Origin: Paludibacteraceae bacterium
Lineage (GTDB): Bacteria; Bacteroidota; Bacteroidia; Bacteroidales; Paludibacteraceae
Length of the DNA: 64,000 nucleotides
Direction of reading: 5' to 3'
Assembly: GCA_017451525.1 (NCBI GenBank)
Contig: JAFTOD010000003.1
Coordinates: 1-64,000, forward strand
The position numbers and the translations under genes were made by a program. This document shows positions 54,055-61,559 of this stretch, one piece after another. Within the stretch, counting starts at the first letter, position 1, and the number at the start of each line of letters is the position of its first letter. The notes under the pieces were generated by a model. It did not search any database, was not told the DNA's origin, and saw only the letters and a list, made by a program, of their open reading frames with translations.

Positions 54055-54792
54055 ATGAAATTTGTACGGACAATATTAGTGATAGTAGTGGCACTGTGTT
54101 GTATGTCATTTACCGTGGTAATAGACGCTGGACACGGCGGTAATGATGCTGGTGCAATAGGACATGTGCTGAAACTGAAAGAGAAAGACTTGAACCTGTG
54201 CGTGGCACAGCGTTTAGCAAATAAGATTCAGGAACAATATCCCGAAGTGAATGTGGTGATGACACGTACAACAGATGTGTTTCTGCCACTGCAAAAACGC
54301 GCGGATATCGTGAATAAGAATCACGCGGATTTATTCATCTGTATTCACACCAATGCCGCAGAGAATAGAAAAGCATGTGGTGCAGAGACATTTATCTTGG
54401 GTACAGACCGCATGGAGGATAATCTGGATGTAGCAATGCGCGAGAACGCGGTGATGAAGCTGGAGCAAGATCAGACTGTATATCAGGGATTTGACCCGAA
54501 TTCAATAGAGAGTTATATCATCTTCGAATTGATGCAGAACCAGTATATGGATAATAGTTTGGTGTTTGCCGAATTGGTGCAACAGCAGTTTGTGGGTACG
54601 CTGCAACGTGCGAATCGTGGCGTGAGACAAGCTGCATTTTGGGTGTTGTTGCAATCGGCATGCCCAAGTGTGCTGGTGGAGATGGGCTTTATCACCAATG
54701 CAGAAGAGGAGAAGTGGCTTGCTAGTGAAGCAGGTAAAAATGGAATAGTGAACGGCATTTTTAATGCCTTTGAAAATTATTATAAGAGATGA
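54055..54792 (+). CDS. N-acetylmuramoyl-L-alanine amidase (AmiC type)
   Basis: 245 residues. A short signal peptide or anchor (MKFVRTILVIVVALCCMSFT) leads directly into Amidase_3: His27 (IDAGHGGNDAGA), Glu43 (LKEKDLNL), His98 (ICIHTNA) and catalytic Glu209 (LVEMGFITN). It cleaves the amide bond between MurNAc and the stem peptide, probably in cell separation. The domain is the normal housekeeping form, clearly distinct from the amidase domains of proteins A and B, which have a longer PGHGSW region. It overlaps the MCE gene by four bases (ATGA). Confidence 0.92.
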   Translation: MKFVRTILVIVVALCCMSFTVVIDAGHGGNDAGAIGHVLKLKEKDLNLCVAQRLANKIQEQYPEVNVVMTRTTDVFLPLQKRADIVNKNHADLFICIHTNAAENRKACGAETFILGTDRMEDNLDVAMRENAVMKLEQDQTVYQGFDPNSIESYIIFELMQNQYMDNSLVFAELVQQQFVGTLQRANRGVRQAAFWVLLQSACPSVLVEMGFITNAEEEKWLASEAGKNGIVNGIFNAFENYYKR

Positions 54793-55691
54793 AATACGCA
54801 AGAGAAGTGAAAGTGGGAGTGCTGGCAATAGTATGTGCTGGCATCTTGTATTTTGGATTTAATTTTTTGAAGGGAGTGAATATCTTTTCGCCAACAGAGT
54901 GCTACTACGGCTATTTTGAACGTAGTAATGGGCTCACAGAACAAGCGCCTGTGTATATCTTAGGTCACAAGGTGGGTCTAGTAGAAAGCATACAATATGA
55001 TTTCACACGTACACCTGCGTTTGTTGTGGGGGTACATATCGACAAAGGAATTGTGCTTCCTCGTGGTACACAAATGGCGTTGATTGCCGATGGTCTGCTG
55101 GGTGGTAGTGCCATAGAGTTGAAGTTGCCTGCACTCGCCAATCGCGCCATGCCTTATCAACAAGGCGATACATTGCCATCTATCGTGGTGCCAGGATTGG
55201 TGGATAATCTGCAAACTGGTATCTTGGCGCATTTGGATAGTGTACTGATGCAAGCAAACGCATTGGTGGCTACGCTTAACAACGAGATGGAAGAGGGTAA
55301 CCTAGCAGCTACTCTGAAGCATATTGAGCAAATTACAGCCGACTTGGAGGTTAGCGGTAAGGATATTCGTCAGCTGACTCACCATCGTTTGCCAAGTATA
55401 ATGGATAAGGTAGATACTACATTGACTGACTTGCAAGGCGTTGTATCGGATGTACGCGAGGCAGAGATTAAGCATACGATTGCCGAACTGAATCGCGTTA
55501 TAGCTTCGGTGAACACAGCATTAGAGTCAGAAGAGGGAACATTGGGGCTGTTGTTGAACGATAAAGCCCTATATGATAATCTTAATACGGCGCTGAAAGA
55601 TTTGGATAGTGCGGTGCTGAATGTGGATTCGGTAGTAATGTCGATAAAAGCTCGTCCATTCATTCAGAAGAAATTACCTAAAGGGAAGTAA
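54789..55691 (+). CDS. MlaD/MCE family lipid transport protein
   Basis: 300 residues. An N-terminal membrane anchor (VKVGVLAIVCAGILYFGFNFL) is followed by the MCE domain (FERSNGLTEQAPVYILGHKVGLVESI) and a C-terminal helical region with long amphipathic helices (LTHHRLPSIMDKVDTTLTDLQGVVSDVREAEI). In Mla-type systems the protein bridges the periplasm and moves phospholipids; the usual permease and ATPase genes are not adjacent here. Translation is coupled to the amidase by a four-base overlap. Confidence 0.9.
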   Translation: MKYAREVKVGVLAIVCAGILYFGFNFLKGVNIFSPTECYYGYFERSNGLTEQAPVYILGHKVGLVESIQYDFTRTPAFVVGVHIDKGIVLPRGTQMALIADGLLGGSAIELKLPALANRAMPYQQGDTLPSIVVPGLVDNLQTGILAHLDSVLMQANALVATLNNEMEEGNLAATLKHIEQITADLEVSGKDIRQLTHHRLPSIMDKVDTTLTDLQGVVSDVREAEIKHTIAELNRVIASVNTALESEEGTLGLLLNDKALYDNLNTALKDLDSAVLNVDSVVMSIKARPFIQKKLPKGK

Positions 55692-55729
55692 TTTTTCGAT
55701 TGTCTAATTTTTGATAAATGTTTAGAAAG

Positions 55730-55770
55730 TCCCTAATCGGCTGATAATAAAGCTGGTTAGGGATTTTTTG
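55730..55770 (+). terminator. Terminator after the MCE gene
   Basis: TCCCTAATC/GGTTAGGGA stem with a second inner pair GCT/AGC, followed by T6. Confidence 0.85.
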
Positions 55771-56022
55771 TGAAACAATTTTGTGGAACGTTATGAAATT
55801 TTAATATATGAATTTCAGTGAGTTACGCTTGATAGAATACTTAACTTGGTGATAACCAAATGTGGAAACATAACTGACTGATTATTTGTAGAATAAAATT
55901 GAACTAAAAATGTTGTTTGAGGTGGCATTTGGTGGAATGAAAAAAAAGCAGTACCTTTGCACTCGATTTCGTGAAAAACGGATTCTTTTGGAGATCCGCT
56001 TGTTCGGATTTCTTCTCTATCA
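55771..56022. other. Intergenic region upstream of dnaA
   Basis: Holds the dnaA promoter and an AT-rich stretch. I looked for TTATCCACA-type DnaA boxes and found no cluster, so an origin is not supported here. The leader from about 55965 to 56022 contains GGATTC/GGATCC-like short pairings only. Confidence 0.5.
55928..55959 (+). promoter_or_regulatory. Promoter of dnaA
   Basis: TTTG (55928-55931), 20 bases, TACCTTTG (55952-55959). Confidence 0.87.
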
Positions 56023-57387
56023 ATGACAAATGATGTAAACATATTGTGGGCTGATTGTCAGCAGATTTTGCGTGACAATTTATCGCAGAGCGCGTACCAA
56101 ACATGGTTCGCTCCGATTGTTGCATTGCAATGGGAGAACGATTTGTTGGTATTGCAAGTGAAGAGTCAGTTTGTGGTTGATTATATAGAAGATAATTATT
56201 TGGATATCCTCTCGCGCGTATTAAGAAAGGTATTTGGCGCAAAAGTACAATTGGAGTACCGCATTCTTATGGCTGGTGGCTCGATTGATATTCCAAGCGA
56301 TAGTGCTAAGCAAACAACAGTACGCAGAACATTGGAATCATCCAATCCAACAGTCGTAGAGGAGTGGGAGTCGCAACTGAACTTACAGTATACGTTTGAT
56401 AATTTTGTCAAAGGTGAACCGAATAAATTGGCTCGTGCAGCAGGCGTGGAGATTGCTAAACAACCGGGTAAGACTATTTTTAACCCATTGTTCTTATTTG
56501 GAGGCAGTGGAGTGGGTAAGACGCACCTAGCCAATGCAATCGGTAATTACGTGGCACAACATTTTGATAATGCTCGCGTGCTGTATGTGACGGCTAATAC
56601 GTTCAAATTGCAGTTTCAAGATGCAGTGAACCACAATCGCGTGCCAGACTTCTTGATGTTCTATCAGTCGGTGGATGTGCTGATTGTAGATGATATACAA
56701 TATTTCTCTGATTTAAAAGGAACACAAGATACGTTTTTCCAGATATTCAACTACTTGCAGCAGAGTCACAAACAACTGATTTTGACCTCAGACCGTAGTC
56801 CAATGGAGTTGCGTGGCGTACAAGAACGTTTGTTGTCGCGCTTCAAATGGGGTTTAGCAGCTGAGATTACTCGTCCAGATTACCAGTTGCGCAAGGATAT
56901 TCTAGCATTCCATATCAAGAAGAATGGTATCAAACTGAGCGATGAGATTATAGATTATATCGCCAATAATGTGACGGATAATGTGCGTGATTTGGAGGGT
57001 GTATTGGCAAGTTTGTTGGCATATTCTACCTTGACAGATAGTGCGATAGATATGGCACTGACGCAGAAAGTGGTAGGTCGTCTGGTGGAGTTGAATCCTC
57101 GTACCTATGTGCCATCGGATATTATTACTGCAGTATGTCAACATCTCAATATCCCTGAAAAGGCGATTTCCGCGCGTACACGTCAGCGTGATGCCGTTCG
57201 TGCACGTAGTATTGTGATGTATCTTATCAAGAAATATACCGAGAGTTCGCTCGCGGAGATAGGAGCATATGTGCATCGCGACCATGCCACCGTGGCATAT
57301 TCTCTCAATGCAATAACCAATCATATGAGCTATGATGCTGTCTTAAGGCAAGATGTAGCCATGATTGAGCGTGCGTTGGGTCGATAA
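56023..57387 (+). CDS. dnaA: Chromosomal replication initiator protein DnaA
   Basis: 454 residues, normal length. Domain I (WADCQQILRDNLSQSAYQTWFAPI), a short linker, the AAA+ domain with Walker A GGSGVGKTHLANAIGNY (residues 160-176) and Walker B VLIVDDIQYFSD, and the C-terminal helix-turn-helix with the DnaA signature YVHRDHATVAYSLNAI. It binds DnaA boxes and opens the origin. An acyltransferase gene follows 23 bases downstream. Confidence 0.96.
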   Translation: MTNDVNILWADCQQILRDNLSQSAYQTWFAPIVALQWENDLLVLQVKSQFVVDYIEDNYLDILSRVLRKVFGAKVQLEYRILMAGGSIDIPSDSAKQTTVRRTLESSNPTVVEEWESQLNLQYTFDNFVKGEPNKLARAAGVEIAKQPGKTIFNPLFLFGGSGVGKTHLANAIGNYVAQHFDNARVLYVTANTFKLQFQDAVNHNRVPDFLMFYQSVDVLIVDDIQYFSDLKGTQDTFFQIFNYLQQSHKQLILTSDRSPMELRGVQERLLSRFKWGLAAEITRPDYQLRKDILAFHIKKNGIKLSDEIIDYIANNVTDNVRDLEGVLASLLAYSTLTDSAIDMALTQKVVGRLVELNPRTYVPSDIITAVCQHLNIPEKAISARTRQRDAVRARSIVMYLIKKYTESSLAEIGAYVHRDHATVAYSLNAITNHMSYDAVLRQDVAMIERALGR

Positions 57388-57410
57388 TAGGACCTTAAAT
57401 CCATTTCGTT

Positions 57411-58268
57411 ATGAATCAGCAATATCACGAATTAAAAGTGAAGGATGGGGTATATATTCCTCAACCTGCCTTGGATTATCCTCAAACTAATCCGTTTGAA
57501 CGAACATTGTTTCCAAAATACACCAAAGAGCTAGCTATTGATGAGCATTTTCCATACTTGGATGATAGTTTGGGATACAAACTGAACTTGCTATGGGGAT
57601 ATTATTTGGTGATTCATGTGCTGTTGCGTCTAAAATTGCGCATACAAATGGGTCTGCGTATTCGTGGGCGTGAGATACTGAAGAAATACAAAAAAGAGTT
57701 GTCGCAGGGTGCGATTACGATAGCGAATCATGTGTATCGATTGGATTGTCCATGTGTGCTACTCGCTGTGAAAGGGGTGCATACTACGCGCATACCTATG
57801 TTTGCGCCCAATTTCCGTACAAAGGATGGATTTTTTATGCGTTTGGCAGGTGGAGTACCTATTCCAGATTCAACTACTAACATGACTGCATTAAAGAAAT
57901 TTAATGAAGCCTTTGATGAGTTTCATCGTCGTGGTTGGTGGTTTCATATATTCCCCGAAGCATGTAGATGGGATATGTATAAACCATTACGTCCGTTCCA
58001 GAAGGGTGCTTTTACGATGAGTTATAAGTATTGCAAACCGCTGTTGCCATGCGTCATCACATACCGCGAGCGCAAAGGTATCTTCCGCCTATTCGGACCA
58101 AAGGAATTGCCATTGCTGACAGTGACCATAGGCGAACCGATATTTCCAGATGTTACCCAACCACGTAAAGTGGAAGTGGAACGTTTGCGCGAGGTGGCAC
58201 ATGCACAGATGGTAGAGATGGCAGGTATCACGCACAATCCATGGCCTGCATCGTGGGAAGGACAATGA
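57411..58268 (+). CDS. Lysophospholipid acyltransferase (PlsC-like)
   Basis: 285 residues. The acyltransferase HX4D box is NHVYRLD (about residue 105), followed by RMAGGVPIP-like FMRLAGGVPIPD and the FPEA-type box in WWFHIFPEACRWD, close to the PEGTR box of 1-acylglycerol-3-phosphate acyltransferases. A hydrophobic stretch (LNLLWGYYLVIHVLLRLKL) precedes the domain and may anchor it to the inner membrane. It would acylate lysophosphatidic acid or another lipid. Terminator at 58273. Confidence 0.82.
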   Translation: MNQQYHELKVKDGVYIPQPALDYPQTNPFERTLFPKYTKELAIDEHFPYLDDSLGYKLNLLWGYYLVIHVLLRLKLRIQMGLRIRGREILKKYKKELSQGAITIANHVYRLDCPCVLLAVKGVHTTRIPMFAPNFRTKDGFFMRLAGGVPIPDSTTNMTALKKFNEAFDEFHRRGWWFHIFPEACRWDMYKPLRPFQKGAFTMSYKYCKPLLPCVITYRERKGIFRLFGPKELPLLTVTIGEPIFPDVTQPRKVEVERLREVAHAQMVEMAGITHNPWPASWEGQ

Positions 58269-58272
58269 TAAG

Positions 58273-58307
58273 AAAATAGGAAGAGCATACCTCTTCCTAT
58301 TTTTTTG
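58273..58307 (+). terminator. Terminator after the acyltransferase
   Basis: AAATAGGAAGAG-catac-CTCTTCCTATTT stem followed by TTTT. Confidence 0.9.
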
Positions 58308-58332
58308 TAAGGTATTATGGCTCAACGCATTG

Positions 58333-59742
58333 TTAGACCATTTTCTTTATCAGTTTGAATAGCTTGTACGGCATATAGCGGAAGGGCATGTCAATAAAGG
58401 TTGGGGTAGAGACTACCGAACGGCGGTGGGAGAAAGTCATGAAACTCTCCTTGCCATGATAGGTTCCCATACCCGAATTGCCCACACCACCAAAGGGCAC
58501 ATCGTGATTCACTATGTGCATAATCACATCGTTCACACAAGCACCGCCTGAAGATGTGTGGCGCAATACATAATCACCATTGGTGCCAAAATAATACAAT
58601 GCCAATGGCTTCTCACGGTCGGTAACAAAAGTGATAACCTCATCTATCTCCTTGAATGTCAGCACGGGGAAGATTGGACCGAAAATCTCTTCTTGCATGA
58701 CAGGGGCGTCTGGACTGACATCCGTCAAGATTGTTGGACTCATATAACGTTCGGCGCGGTCATAGTGACCGCCGTAATAGATGGACGCTTCGCTATGGGA
58801 CGGCGTTCCGCCTATTGGACGCTCTGACGGGCTATTGGATATAGGCAAGTAACTAATCAAACGCTCCAATGCTTTGTCGCTGACAATACGCACGAAGTGT
58901 TTTGCCTTTTGTGGGTCTTTGGTTAGTAGGTGTTTCCACTCTTTGACAAACAGTTTGAGGAACTGATCTTTTACGTCCTCATGAATCATCAGATAATCAG
59001 GTGCAATACATGTCTGTCCTGCGTTGAGTGCTTTGCCCCAAGCTACGCGTTTGGCTGCTACTTCCAAATTAGCCGATTTATCAATGATACATGGGCTCTT
59101 GCCACCTAACTCCAATACCACGGGAGTGAGGTGCTTGGAAGCGGCTTCCATGACCATCTTTCCTAGCGAAGGGCTGCCTGTGAAGAATATTAAGTCCCAT
59201 CGCTCAGCAAGCAGCATTTGATTAACCTGACGGTTACCCTCAACAATAGCGATATACTCCTCGGGGAAAGTGGCGCGAATCATCTCAGTAAGTACTGCCG
59301 ATACGTGTGGTACGTATGGCGAGGGCTTGAGCATGGCTGTACAGCCAGCGGAGATGGCACCTACCAATGGGTTGAGCAGCAATTGCACAGGGTAGTTCCA
59401 TGGCGCAATGATGAGCGTATTGCCAAGCGGCTCTTTGATAACCTTGCTGGTAGCAGGCATAATCGCAATAGGCGAACATTTGCGTTCGGGGCGCGCCCAA
59501 CGGCGCATATGCTTGAGGTGATTGCGAATCTCACCATAGACAATGCTCAGTTCGGTGAGGTATGCCTCTTCGTAGGACTTGTGCAAGTCTGTCCAAAGGG
59601 CTTCAGCAAGTGGTTTCTCATATTGGTGCATGGCGTCGGATAACTTGCGTAGCATTTGCTTGCGGAAAGGTAGCGCAAGGGTAGCGCCAGAGCGGAAATA
59701 CGCTTGTTGCTTGCTGTGGGTCGTGGAAATGTAGTTTTGCAT
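58333..59742 (-). CDS. Aldehyde dehydrogenase family protein
   Basis: 469 residues, NAD(P)-dependent class-3-like aldehyde dehydrogenase. The catalytic glutamate is in VVLELGGKSPCI and the catalytic cysteine in NAGQTCIAPDY; APWNYPVQLLLNPLVGAISAG is the cofactor-binding block; SGGACVNDVIMHIVNHDVPFGGVGNSG is near the end. The C-terminus is hydrophobic/basic (FRYMPYKLFKLIKKMV), as in membrane-associated fatty aldehyde dehydrogenases. Residues NSPSERPIGGTPSHSEASIYYGG form an extra loop encoded by a repeat-like stretch (58781-58840) related to those in iorA. Its place beside acyltransferase, SDR and acyl-CoA ligase suggests fatty aldehyde oxidation (inference). Confidence 0.9.
   Translation of the reverse strand: MQNYISTTHSKQQAYFRSGATLALPFRKQMLRKLSDAMHQYEKPLAEALWTDLHKSYEEAYLTELSIVYGEIRNHLKHMRRWARPERKCSPIAIMPATSKVIKEPLGNTLIIAPWNYPVQLLLNPLVGAISAGCTAMLKPSPYVPHVSAVLTEMIRATFPEEYIAIVEGNRQVNQMLLAERWDLIFFTGSPSLGKMVMEAASKHLTPVVLELGGKSPCIIDKSANLEVAAKRVAWGKALNAGQTCIAPDYLMIHEDVKDQFLKLFVKEWKHLLTKDPQKAKHFVRIVSDKALERLISYLPISNSPSERPIGGTPSHSEASIYYGGHYDRAERYMSPTILTDVSPDAPVMQEEIFGPIFPVLTFKEIDEVITFVTDREKPLALYYFGTNGDYVLRHTSSGGACVNDVIMHIVNHDVPFGGVGNSGMGTYHGKESFMTFSHRRSVVSTPTFIDMPFRYMPYKLFKLIKKMV
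58781..58840 (-). repeat. SEAS-type insertion inside the aldehyde dehydrogenase gene
   Basis: On the coding strand it contains CATAGCGAAGCGTCCA, shared with 6126-6141 in iorA, and two CCAATAG units. The period is near 7 but not exact over the whole stretch. Confidence 0.55.
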
Positions 59743-59796
59743 ATCGTTGAAAGTATTATAATGTGTCTATTTTCTCTCGGTAATCATACGGTGATG

Positions 59797-59840
59797 TTCC
59801 TATGAAGTCCCTATGAAGTTCCTATGAAGTCCCTATGGTG
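59797..59840. repeat. Four-unit 11-base tandem array
   Basis: Units TTCCTATGAAG and TCCCTATGAAG alternate, the fourth ending in GGTG, in exact register. It lies in the 139-base gap between the aldehyde dehydrogenase start and the SDR stop, so it is in a transcript leader or tail. Confidence 0.88.
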
Positions 59841-59881
59841 ATAGGTGGCACATAAGTGGCAAACAAAGGGCAAATAGTTGG

Positions 59882-60685
59882 TTATTTGCGACCAGTAAAG
59901 TGGTCCATCGTACGATAGATGCCAAAAACTGTGCCAAAGAGCCAATCAAATACGCGCAATGGCAGAATAGCTTGCCAGAAACGTATGAAATGATAGCCAA
60001 AAGGTATGCCTGCAAAGATGGTATTACGTTCAATGGCACGGATAATCTTCTTGGCAGTGGGTTCGGGCTTGAGGATAGGGAAGATAGAACGCACACCTTG
60101 GAACATGCCCGTGCTGATGAAGTAAGGTGCGACGGTGGTGACATGTACATTAGCTTTGCGTTGCTGTAATTCGATGCGCATGCTCTCGCTCCAACCGATT
60201 ACTGCCCATTTGCTGGCACCATAGACCGACATTTTAGGGTTACCTAACATACCTCCCGCCGAAGCAATATTGCAGATATGTCCACGATTGCGCTTGAGCA
60301 TATCGGGCAATACTTGCAAAGTGAGCACCATGGGTGCGACAGTATTGACGTCCATCGTGAGGCGGATATCTTGGATAGTTTGGTGGTCAAACGTATTGTT
60401 ACCGCGAACAATACCTGCGCAGTTGATGAGGATGTCCACATTGCCACACTCCTCTTTCACACGCTGGTATGCAGCAATGACCGCATCGCTATCTGCCACA
60501 TTCACGGCATAGGTAAAGACTGTGCCTAAAGTGGCAAACTCGGCTTTGGTGGACTCAAGGTTATCTGGATTGATATCCCATATAATCAGTGATTTCGCGC
60601 CTTTCTCCAGAGCAAGACGTCCCATTATTTTTCCTATTCCTGATGCACCTCCCGTGATCAGTATATTTGTATTCTTAATTTTCAT
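59882..60685 (-). CDS. Short-chain dehydrogenase/reductase
   Basis: 267 residues from ATG 60685 (MKIKNTNILITGG). The Rossmann motif is TGGASGIGK, then NCAG (LINCAGIVRG), and the catalytic pair YGASK with an upstream serine (IASAGGMLGNPKMSVYGASKWA). A C-terminal hydrophobic region (FWQAILPLRVFDWLFGTVFG) suggests membrane association, as in retinol/steroid-type SDRs acting on lipids. Upstream extension to 60847 is rejected because the promoter lies inside it. The promoter carries the TetR-type palindrome. Confidence 0.9.
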   Translation of the reverse strand: MKIKNTNILITGGASGIGKIMGRLALEKGAKSLIIWDINPDNLESTKAEFATLGTVFTYAVNVADSDAVIAAYQRVKEECGNVDILINCAGIVRGNNTFDHQTIQDIRLTMDVNTVAPMVLTLQVLPDMLKRNRGHICNIASAGGMLGNPKMSVYGASKWAVIGWSESMRIELQQRKANVHVTTVAPYFISTGMFQGVRSIFPILKPEPTAKKIIRAIERNTIFAGIPFGYHFIRFWQAILPLRVFDWLFGTVFGIYRTMDHFTGRK

Positions 60686-60736
60686 ATTAAAATAGTTTTT
60701 ATTAATATTACTACAATTTCTGTACCAAATCGGCGA

Positions 60737-60769
60737 CAAAGGTAGTGCATTATTTTCGAACAAACGTTC
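60737..60769 (-). promoter_or_regulatory. SDR promoter with TetR-type operator
   Basis: On the reverse strand the -7 box TACCTTTG is 60744-60737. The palindrome GAACAAACGTTC (60758-60769) ends 13 bases upstream, over the -33 region, which itself lacks a good TTTG at the usual distance. The same half-sites at the same distance occur before the acyl-CoA ligase. Confidence 0.7.
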
Positions 60770-60786
60770 AGTTTTTTGCAAAAAAA

Positions 60787-60818
60787 TTTGCGAGTATAAA
60801 ATATTTTTAATACCTTTG
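60787..60818 (+). promoter_or_regulatory. Promoter of the TetR gene
   Basis: TTTG (60787-60790), 20 bases, TACCTTTG (60811-60818). The palindrome at 60758-60769 is about 40 bases upstream of the -7 box. Confidence 0.83.
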
Positions 60819-60848
60819 CAGCCGAAAAAGCATAAAATCGAATGCATT

Positions 60849-61451
60849 ATGGTAGAAGATAGACGAGAAAAAATACTGCTGAAAGCAATCGAATTGTATA
60901 TGACAGAGGGCTATGCCAATGTGTCAATTACAGACTTGCAAGCAGCATTGAACATGGGGCGTGGTACGTTGTATTACTATTTTAAGGATAAAGAGGAACT
61001 ATTTCAAGAAGCTGTAAGCATGTATCTTATCCAACCTAAACAACGTGCCTTGAGTAGAGTAAAGGATACTGATACCATTCCTGAGATGATTGAGGCAATG
61101 TTGTACTATATCAATCAGTTGCAAGAGATATATAATCAAGTTGAGAATAAAAACATTAATATTTCCAATGTGGTGACGGTGATGTACACGGCTTATAGTC
61201 GATTTCCCGAACTGCACAAGAAAGCGCGTAAATTGTACGAACACGAATTGAGTCTTTGGGTACAAGCTATTAAAAATAGTATGCGCGCAGGCGAGATACG
61301 TGGTGATGTGCAAATTGAGACTACTGCTCAGATGTTCCTTCATATAAAAGATGGATGGGATCCTGGCAGAAGTAGTGTTCCTATCAATTTTGATATGTTT
61401 CCACAACAATATAATTACCTATATAAATTAATAAAGAAGCAAAAATCTTAA
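60849..61451 (+). CDS. TetR/AcrR family transcriptional regulator
   Basis: 200 residues from ATG 60849; the upstream frame to 60816 overlaps the promoter. The N-terminal helix-turn-helix is REKILLKAIELYMTEGYANVSITDLQAALNMGRGTLYYYFKDKEEL; the remaining about 150 residues are helical ligand-binding and dimer parts (MIEAMLYYINQLQEIYNQVE) with a hydrophobic pocket. Flanked by SDR and acyl-CoA ligase genes whose promoters share GAACnnnnGTTC, it probably represses both and senses a fatty acyl or aldehyde ligand (inference). Confidence 0.9.
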   Translation: MVEDRREKILLKAIELYMTEGYANVSITDLQAALNMGRGTLYYYFKDKEELFQEAVSMYLIQPKQRALSRVKDTDTIPEMIEAMLYYINQLQEIYNQVENKNINISNVVTVMYTAYSRFPELHKKARKLYEHELSLWVQAIKNSMRAGEIRGDVQIETTAQMFLHIKDGWDPGRSSVPINFDMFPQQYNYLYKLIKKQKS

Positions 61452-61497
61452 TTTTTTTATACATTTTATAAAAAAAATAACATAATTGTATATTTTT

Positions 61498-61530
61498 GAA
61501 CGCGTGTTCGAAAAATATGTTGTACCTTTG
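61498..61530 (+). promoter_or_regulatory. Acyl-CoA ligase promoter with TetR-type operator
   Basis: Palindrome GAACGCGTGTTC (61498-61509) within a longer TTTT...AAAA symmetry, then 13 bases, then TACCTTTG (61523-61530). The operator covers the -33 region. Confidence 0.75.
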
Positions 61531-61559
61531 CAGCCGATAATTCATAAAATACAAATAAT

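Noticed and set aside
55692-56022. Possible replication origin upstream of dnaA
   Set aside because: No cluster of TTATCCACA-like boxes and no distinct AT-rich unwinding element; GC-skew analysis would be decisive.
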